NCBI GenBank assembly: GCA_009885515.1
Contig: VFKO01000015.1
Span: 1-10,864 of the forward strand
Direction of reading: 5' to 3'
DNA: 10,864 nucleotides
Origin: Rhodobiaceae bacterium
Lineage (GTDB): Bacteria; Pseudomonadota; Alphaproteobacteria; Micropepsales; Micropepsaceae
Positions 6,487 through 10,864 of this stretch are shown in pieces. A program made the translations under genes and the position numbers. The notes beneath the pieces are model-generated. The model was not told the DNA's origin. It saw only the letters and a program-made list of their open reading frames with translations, and did no database searches. Positions within the stretch are counted from its first letter, which is position 1; each line of letters starts with the position of its first letter.

Positions 6487-7122
6487 ACAACCCCACAACC
6501 CAACCGCCCCCCAAAGTTCAACTTCGACACCGTGTTCGGAGCCAAGGGCACAAATCAGGCCGTCCCTGAAAATCGCAGCCGCAGTGCCTACTCCGCTGAG
6601 GAAGTCGATGGCATCCGCAAGGAAATGATAGCCCAAGGCAAAGCGGCCGCTGTTACAGAAGCGTCTGCGGTTCACGCGATGGCGCTCACGTCAATTTCCC
6701 AAAGCATGGCGGCGATGATCAGCCAGTTCGATGTGAATTTGGCCGAACTGCGCACGGAAAGCGCCGCACTCGCTTTGTCAGTAGGAAAGAAACTCGCGGA
6801 ATCGGCGCTCTCCGTTCTGCCGTACAATGAAACGGAAGCGCTCATAGCTGAGTGCATGCACAAATTGCACTTGGAACCTCGCTTGGTTGTACGCGTGTCA
6901 GCAGAACTCGCAGAGCACATCAAATCCAGGATCGAGCCTTTAAGCGAGGCCAGCGGCTTTGCCGGCCGTGTCATCGTACTGGTCGAGCCGACGCTAACAG
7001 GTCCGGCGTGCCGGGTGGAATGGGCGGACGGCGGAATAGAGCGCGATCTCATCAATACATTCGCCGAAATAGAAGACCACATGTCGCGCTGGCGCGCGTC
7101 ATCAACACGTGAAGAGAACTGA
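6484..7122 (+). CDS. fliH: FliH-family flagellar export protein (FlbE in Caulobacter)
   Basis: FliH binds the export ATPase FliI, holds it in check and docks it at the C ring through FliN and at the export gate. In Caulobacter the gene at this place is named flbE. The product has 212 residues. It has a short Pro/Asn-rich N-terminus, a long helical section (about 38-110, AEEVDGIRKEMIAQGKAAAV) likely to be a coiled coil, and a C-terminal domain with RLVVRVSAELAEHIKSRIEP and ACRVEWADGGIERDLINTF (175-193), the strongest family match. The N-terminus has aromatic residues in KFNFDTVFG (F12, F14, F18) where enteric FliH uses tryptophans for docking; no Trp occurs there. The gene overlaps the end of fliG in ribosome site only, and fliN starts two bases after its stop. 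The order fliG-fliH-fliN supports the call beyond the modest sequence conservation. Confidence 0.9.
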   Translation: MTTPQPNRPPKFNFDTVFGAKGTNQAVPENRSRSAYSAEEVDGIRKEMIAQGKAAAVTEASAVHAMALTSISQSMAAMISQFDVNLAELRTESAALALSVGKKLAESALSVLPYNETEALIAECMHKLHLEPRLVVRVSAELAEHIKSRIEPLSEASGFAGRVIVLVEPTLTGPACRVEWADGGIERDLINTFAEIEDHMSRWRASSTREEN

Positions 7123-7124
7123 CG

Positions 7125-7463
7125 ATGACCCAATCAACTGATGTCACCCTGCCCGACTTGCAGGCCGCTCCCTCCGCGTCGCAAGACGCTGCCCCGGAGC
7201 CCGAGGTCAAACGCACGGCGGCCGACCTCGAAGCCGTGTTCGACGTCAACGTCAACGTCTCGGCAATACTGGGTAAATCGAAAATGGAAGTCAGCCAGTT
7301 GTTGAAACTGGCCAAAGGCTCGGTCGTCGAACTCGATCGCAAGATCGGAGAAGCAATCGATATTTTTGTCAACGACCGCCTCGTCGCGCGCGGTGAAGTC
7401 GTGCTTGTCGATGATCGTCTCGGCATCACGATGACTGAAATTGTCAAAGGCGACCGGTCGTAA
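7125..7463 (+). CDS. fliN: Flagellar motor switch protein FliN
   Basis: FliN forms the lower part of the C ring with FliM and provides the docking site for FliH-FliI. The protein has 112 residues, typical for the short FliN class. The first 35 residues are variable and acidic (Ala/Pro/Glu-rich). The SpoA domain spans about 36-108, with VFDVNVNVSAILGKSKMEVS and then LLKLAKGSVVELDRKIGEAI, DIFVNDRLVARGEVVLVDDR and LGITMTEIV; all conserved features, including the VELD and ARGEVV strands, are present. GAAGAG at 7111-7116 serves as ribosome site ahead of the ATG and lies inside the end of fliH, so the two are probably translationally coupled. No fliM is visible in the window; in Caulobacter it lies elsewhere with fliL. 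Confidence 0.97.
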   Translation: MTQSTDVTLPDLQAAPSASQDAAPEPEVKRTAADLEAVFDVNVNVSAILGKSKMEVSQLLKLAKGSVVELDRKIGEAIDIFVNDRLVARGEVVLVDDRLGITMTEIVKGDRS

Positions 7464-7487
7464 CAAGCTCAAACAAAAGAGACAGCC

Positions 7488-8861
7488 ATGCGTCTTCTCA
7501 TAGTCGGACAACTCAACGGCCAAATCGGAACCGCGACCAAGATCGCGATCTCCAAAGGCGCTAAAGTCGCACATTGCTCAACCATCGATCAAGCGTTGGC
7601 GGAACTGCGCGACGGCCGCGGAGCCGATCTTCTCATGGTCGATGTCGCCTTGCCCATTGCTCTCCTGTCAGAGCAATTGCGCTGTGAACGCATTCATGTT
7701 CCCATCGTCGCCTGCGGAATCAACTCCGATGCCAACGCGGCTGTCGAAGCCATCAAGGGTGGCGCAAAAGAATACATTCCCCTGCCCCCCAACGCTGAAT
7801 TGATCGCTGCCGTGCTCGCGGCCGTCACCGATGACGGCCACCAGCTCATTTTCGAAGACAAAGCGATGGAGGGCGTCATCGCCTTGGCCGAGCAAGTGGC
7901 CCCCAGCGATGCCTCAATCCTGATCACCGGCGAATCTGGCACCGGTAAAGAGGTGCTGGCACGCCACGTTCACCGCAAATCCAATCGTGCCGACAAGCAA
8001 TTCATCTCTATCAACTGCGCAGCGATTCCCGACAACCTTCTTGAGTCCGAACTTTTCGGGCACGAAAAGGGGGCGTTCACCGGCGCCATTGCCAAGCGCA
8101 TTGGTAAATTCGAGGAAGCCGACGGCGGCACACTTCTGCTCGACGAAATCTCCGAGATGGATGTCCGCCTCCAAGCCAAACTATTGCGTGCGCTCCAGGA
8201 ACGCGTGATCGACCGCGTGGGGGGCAACAAGCCCGTCAAAGTCAACATCCGCGTGATTGCCACCTCCAACAGAGATCTGCAGCAGGCCGTACAAGACGGC
8301 ACCTTCCGCGAAGACTTGCTCTATCGTTTAAACGTAGTGAACCTCAAAATCCCGCCACTGCGCGAGCGCCCAGCCGACATTCTGGCACTGGCTCAGCACT
8401 TCGCGCGCAAATATGCCCAATCCAACGGGGTCGAGGCGCGCTTGCTTTCCGGCGCCGCTCAACACACGCTGACAACGCACAAATGGCGCGGCAACGTACG
8501 CGAACTTGAAAACACCATTCATCGCGCGGTGTTGCTGGCGCAGGGACCGGAAATCTCCGAAAGCGCCATCCGCCTGCCTGACGGATCCAAAGTTGGCGAC
8601 GCCATTGCAATCACATCACCCGCCCTCATTGCCCGCGCGGCTCAAGCCGCCGACGCAGTCAACCGCGAAATGGTTGGCCGGACGGTTGCCGATGTAGAAC
8701 GCGATCTCATTCTGCAAACGCTGGGCCACTGCCTTGGCAATCGCACGCATGCGGCCAACATCCTTGGCATCTCAATCCGCACATTGCGCAACAAATTGAA
8801 GCAATACACCGATGAAGGAGTCCGCGTTCCGCTACCCGGCGGCGAAGTGCGCGTAGCTTAA
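7488..8861 (+). CDS. flbD: FlbD, NtrC-family sigma-54-dependent flagellar transcriptional regulator
   Basis: FlbD activates sigma-54 promoters of late flagellar genes and, in Caulobacter, also represses the fliF operon. The protein has 457 residues in three parts. An N-terminal receiver-like domain (1-113) keeps an aspartate in MVDVALP (D52) but lacks the acidic pocket (G7-Q8 instead of two acids) and the conserved lysine (L99 in YIPLPP). The central AAA+ domain (about 123-350) has Walker A GESGTGKE (148-155), the sigma-54 contact loop GAFTGA (195-200), Walker B GGTLLLDE (213-220), the FREDLLYRLN segment and WRGNVRELEN (333-342). The C-terminal Fis-type HTH lies at about 405-440 (NRTHAANILGISIRTLRNKL). 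The activator is thus intact for ATPase and sigma-54 contact but unlikely to be controlled by normal phosphorylation. AAGAGA lies six to eleven bases before the ATG. It sits 24 bases after fliN and 22 before flhA. Confidence 0.95.
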   Translation: MRLLIVGQLNGQIGTATKIAISKGAKVAHCSTIDQALAELRDGRGADLLMVDVALPIALLSEQLRCERIHVPIVACGINSDANAAVEAIKGGAKEYIPLPPNAELIAAVLAAVTDDGHQLIFEDKAMEGVIALAEQVAPSDASILITGESGTGKEVLARHVHRKSNRADKQFISINCAAIPDNLLESELFGHEKGAFTGAIAKRIGKFEEADGGTLLLDEISEMDVRLQAKLLRALQERVIDRVGGNKPVKVNIRVIATSNRDLQQAVQDGTFREDLLYRLNVVNLKIPPLRERPADILALAQHFARKYAQSNGVEARLLSGAAQHTLTTHKWRGNVRELENTIHRAVLLAQGPEISESAIRLPDGSKVGDAIAITSPALIARAAQAADAVNREMVGRTVADVERDLILQTLGHCLGNRTHAANILGISIRTLRNKLKQYTDEGVRVPLPGGEVRVA

Positions 8862-8883
8862 ATCAACGCAACAAAGGCTCATC

Positions 8884-10864
8884 ATGGCTGAAGCAAAAGC
8901 AACCTATAGCACGACCGGCGGCGCCGGCGTCTTCAATGTCAGCGTTGACATGCTCAAGCGCGGCGACCTGTCGCTCGCGCTCGGCATCATGGCGATCATT
9001 GCGGTGCTGCTGTTTCCCATGCCCACGTTTCTTCTCGATGTGGCCTTGGGCCTGTCGATCATGCTGGGCATCTTGATTTTGATGACGGCGCTCTTTATCG
9101 AGCGCCCCCTGCAACTCTCGACTTTTCCGACGATCCTATTGATCTCGACCATTCTGCGCTTCTCGCTCAATTTGGCCTCAACCAAACTGATCCTGGGCTA
9201 CGGTCACGAGGGGACCGGCGCCGCAGGTCACGTGATTGAGGCATTCGGCAATTTCTTGATGCAAGGCAATTTCGTCATCGGCACGATCGTCTTCGCCATT
9301 CTGGTCATCGTCAATTTCGTCGTCATCACCAAAGGTTCAAGCCGCATCGCCGAAGTGTCGGCCCGCTTCACCCTGGATGCGATGCCGGGCAAGCAAATGG
9401 CAATCGATGCCGATTTGTCGTCAGGCTTGATCACCGAGAAGGAGGCACGCGAACGCCGCAAGCGTCTGGAGGACGAAGCCACGTTCTTCGGCTCCATGGA
9501 TGGTGCGTCCAAGTTCGTGCGCGGTGACGCCGTCGCCGGCATTCTCATCACCTTCATCAACATCATCGGTGGCATCATTATCGGCGTCGGCCAGCACGGC
9601 ATGAATTTCTCCGATGCCGTCCACGCCTATACGTTGCTCACCATCGGCGACGGACTTGTCACGCAACTTCCAGCCATTCTCGTATCGATCGCCGCAGGCC
9701 TCATGGTCTCCAAGGCCGGCATCGATGGCTCGGCCGACAAGGCTTTGATCGCGCAGCTTTCGGACTTCCCGCAAGCCTTGGGCATGACGTCTTTCGTGAT
9801 GTTCGGTATGTCGGCCTTGCCCGGCGTGCCGCACATCACATTCCTGTTGCTGGCCTCGGGAACCGGCTTGTTGGCGTATTACGTGGGCCAACGAAAAGAG
9901 GCCACGCGCGACGCCGCTTCCGCCGCTGTCATCGACGCCCAAAAGCCAAAACCGCAATCGGAAGAACCCATTTCCACCGCGTTGGCCATCGATCACCTGA
10001 AAGTCGAACTCGGCTACAGCCTCTTGCCGCTCATCAACGACGCAAAGGGGCTTCGCATCACCGATCAAATCAAATCCCTGCGCCGCCAGTTGGCAGGCGA
10101 GATGGGTTTCGTCATGCCCTCGGTTCGCATCGTCGACAACATGCAAATCGGCAGCTACGAGTATTCCATTCGCGTCAAGGAACTTCCCGCCGGCAAAGGC
10201 GAACTACAGCCCGGCCAATTGCTGGTCATGGATCCGCGCGGCGGGCAGATCGACTTGCCGGGCAAGCCCACCCGTGAACCCGCATTCGGCTTACCGGCCG
10301 CCTGGATCGAAGAACGATTGCGCGACGAAGCTACGTTTCGTGGCTACACAGTCGTCGATGCGGCGACCGTGCTGACGACACATCTGACCGAAATCCTGAA
10401 GGACAACATGGCGGAGTTGCTGTCCTACGCCGAGACTAAAAAACTGCTCGACGATCTTCCCGTTGAACACAAGAAGCTCGTCGAAGATCTGATACCTTCA
10501 CAAATCACGATTACCGGCGTCCAGCGTGTGCTGCAGTCGTTGCTGGGCGAACGTGTTTCAATTCGCGATTTGCCAACCATTCTGGAAGGCATCGCCGAGG
10601 CCGTCTCGCGCACCTCGACAACGATGCAAATCACCGAACACGTGCGCTCGCGCCTGGCGCGCCAGATTTGCGCTGCCAACACCTCGACGTCCGGCTATTT
10701 GCCGCTGATTGCCCTGTCTCCGGTGTGGGAGCACGCCTTTGCCGAATCCCTCGTCGGTGGCGGCGAAGACAAGCAATTGGCCATGGCACCTTCGAAATTG
10801 CAGGAATTTATTCAAGGTGTCCGCGCCCGCTTTGACAGCGCCGCCAACGATGCGGAAATGCCGG
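8884..10864 (+). CDS. flhA: Flagellar type III export gate protein FlhA (3' truncated by window edge)
   Basis: FlhA is the largest export gate component. It works as the energy-coupling part of the flagellar type III system, and its cytoplasmic domain docks chaperone-substrate pairs. The frame runs open to the right edge; 660 residues are visible, so only about 30-45 residues should be missing. The N-terminal half has eight likely membrane segments between about 29 and 345. The FHIPEP-type cytoplasmic loop lies at about 148-210, with TKGSSRIAEVSARFTLDAMP, GKQMAIDADLSSG and the conserved aspartate D206 in GSMDGASKFVRGDA. The soluble C-terminal domain begins near 345, after a linker rich in Ala, Lys and Gln. 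The ATG at 8884 has AAAGG at 8873-8877, six bases ahead. No terminator separates it from flbD, so it is probably the end portion of the fliF operon. Confidence 0.97.
   Translation, partial: MAEAKATYSTTGGAGVFNVSVDMLKRGDLSLALGIMAIIAVLLFPMPTFLLDVALGLSIMLGILILMTALFIERPLQLSTFPTILLISTILRFSLNLASTKLILGYGHEGTGAAGHVIEAFGNFLMQGNFVIGTIVFAILVIVNFVVITKGSSRIAEVSARFTLDAMPGKQMAIDADLSSGLITEKEARERRKRLEDEATFFGSMDGASKFVRGDAVAGILITFINIIGGIIIGVGQHGMNFSDAVHAYTLLTIGDGLVTQLPAILVSIAAGLMVSKAGIDGSADKALIAQLSDFPQALGMTSFVMFGMSALPGVPHITFLLLASGTGLLAYYVGQRKEATRDAASAAVIDAQKPKPQSEEPISTALAIDHLKVELGYSLLPLINDAKGLRITDQIKSLRRQLAGEMGFVMPSVRIVDNMQIGSYEYSIRVKELPAGKGELQPGQLLVMDPRGGQIDLPGKPTREPAFGLPAAWIEERLRDEATFRGYTVVDAATVLTTHLTEILKDNMAELLSYAETKKLLDDLPVEHKKLVEDLIPSQITITGVQRVLQSLLGERVSIRDLPTILEGIAEAVSRTSTTMQITEHVRSRLARQICAANTSTSGYLPLIALSPVWEHAFAESLVGGGEDKQLAMAPSKLQEFIQGVRARFDSAANDAEMP

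Noticed and set aside
5690..6514. A 274-codon minus-strand open frame opposite fliG
   Set aside because: It lies entirely opposite conserved fliG codons and shows no family motif; composition is typical of an antisense shadow.
9421..10146. A 241-codon minus-strand open frame opposite flhA
   Set aside because: It is rich in Gly, Asp, His and Gln without domain features and lies opposite clearly conserved FlhA sequence.
1..10864. A new defence, mobile or otherwise undescribed system
   Set aside because: Every long + strand frame is a recognisable flagellar or cell-cycle gene, composition looks even, and no transposase, integrase, direct-repeat array or RNA gene was seen.

Overview
This window is a gene-dense block of flagellar genes, all on the + strand, from an alphaproteobacterium of the Caulobacter-like type. 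Four features point there. A SciP (DUF1153) cell-cycle regulator gene sits inside the flagellar cluster. The gene order fliF-fliG-fliH(flbE)-fliN-flbD is the one known from Caulobacter crescentus. FlbD has the degenerate receiver domain typical of its family. A CtrA-like box (TTAA-N7-TTTA) lies upstream of fliF. The sequence alone does not give genus or species.

Layout. Positions 2-3144 hold late hook genes: the 3' part of fliK (hook-length control, cut by the left edge), flgD (hook cap) and flgE (hook subunit). Positions 3145-3770 form a regulatory island. It contains a hairpin after flgE, a sigma-54-type promoter candidate, the small gene sciP, a second hairpin, and a CtrA-like box before fliF. 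Positions 3771-10864 hold a tightly packed early operon: fliF (MS ring), fliG (C-ring rotor), fliH/flbE (export ATPase regulator), fliN (C-ring), flbD (sigma-54 activator) and flhA (export gate, cut by the right edge). Gaps between these genes are 2-24 bases, with no terminator visible among them. No stretch over 300 bases lacks a gene.

How the genes work together. FliF, FliG and FliN build the MS ring and C ring. FlhA and FliH belong to the type III export apparatus inside and below that ring. FlgD, FlgE and FliK are exported later to build a hook of set length. In Caulobacter, CtrA turns on the early fliF-type genes, FlbD turns on the later sigma-54-dependent hook genes and represses fliF, and SciP blocks CtrA-dependent transcription. 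This window carries two of those regulators, FlbD and SciP, beside the structural genes they are expected to time.

I see no mobile element, CRISPR array, tRNA, rRNA or wholly unknown protein system. The least explained part is the 626-base island around sciP. It suggests a possible sigma-54/FlbD input into sciP and two clear stem-loops that insulate that gene.
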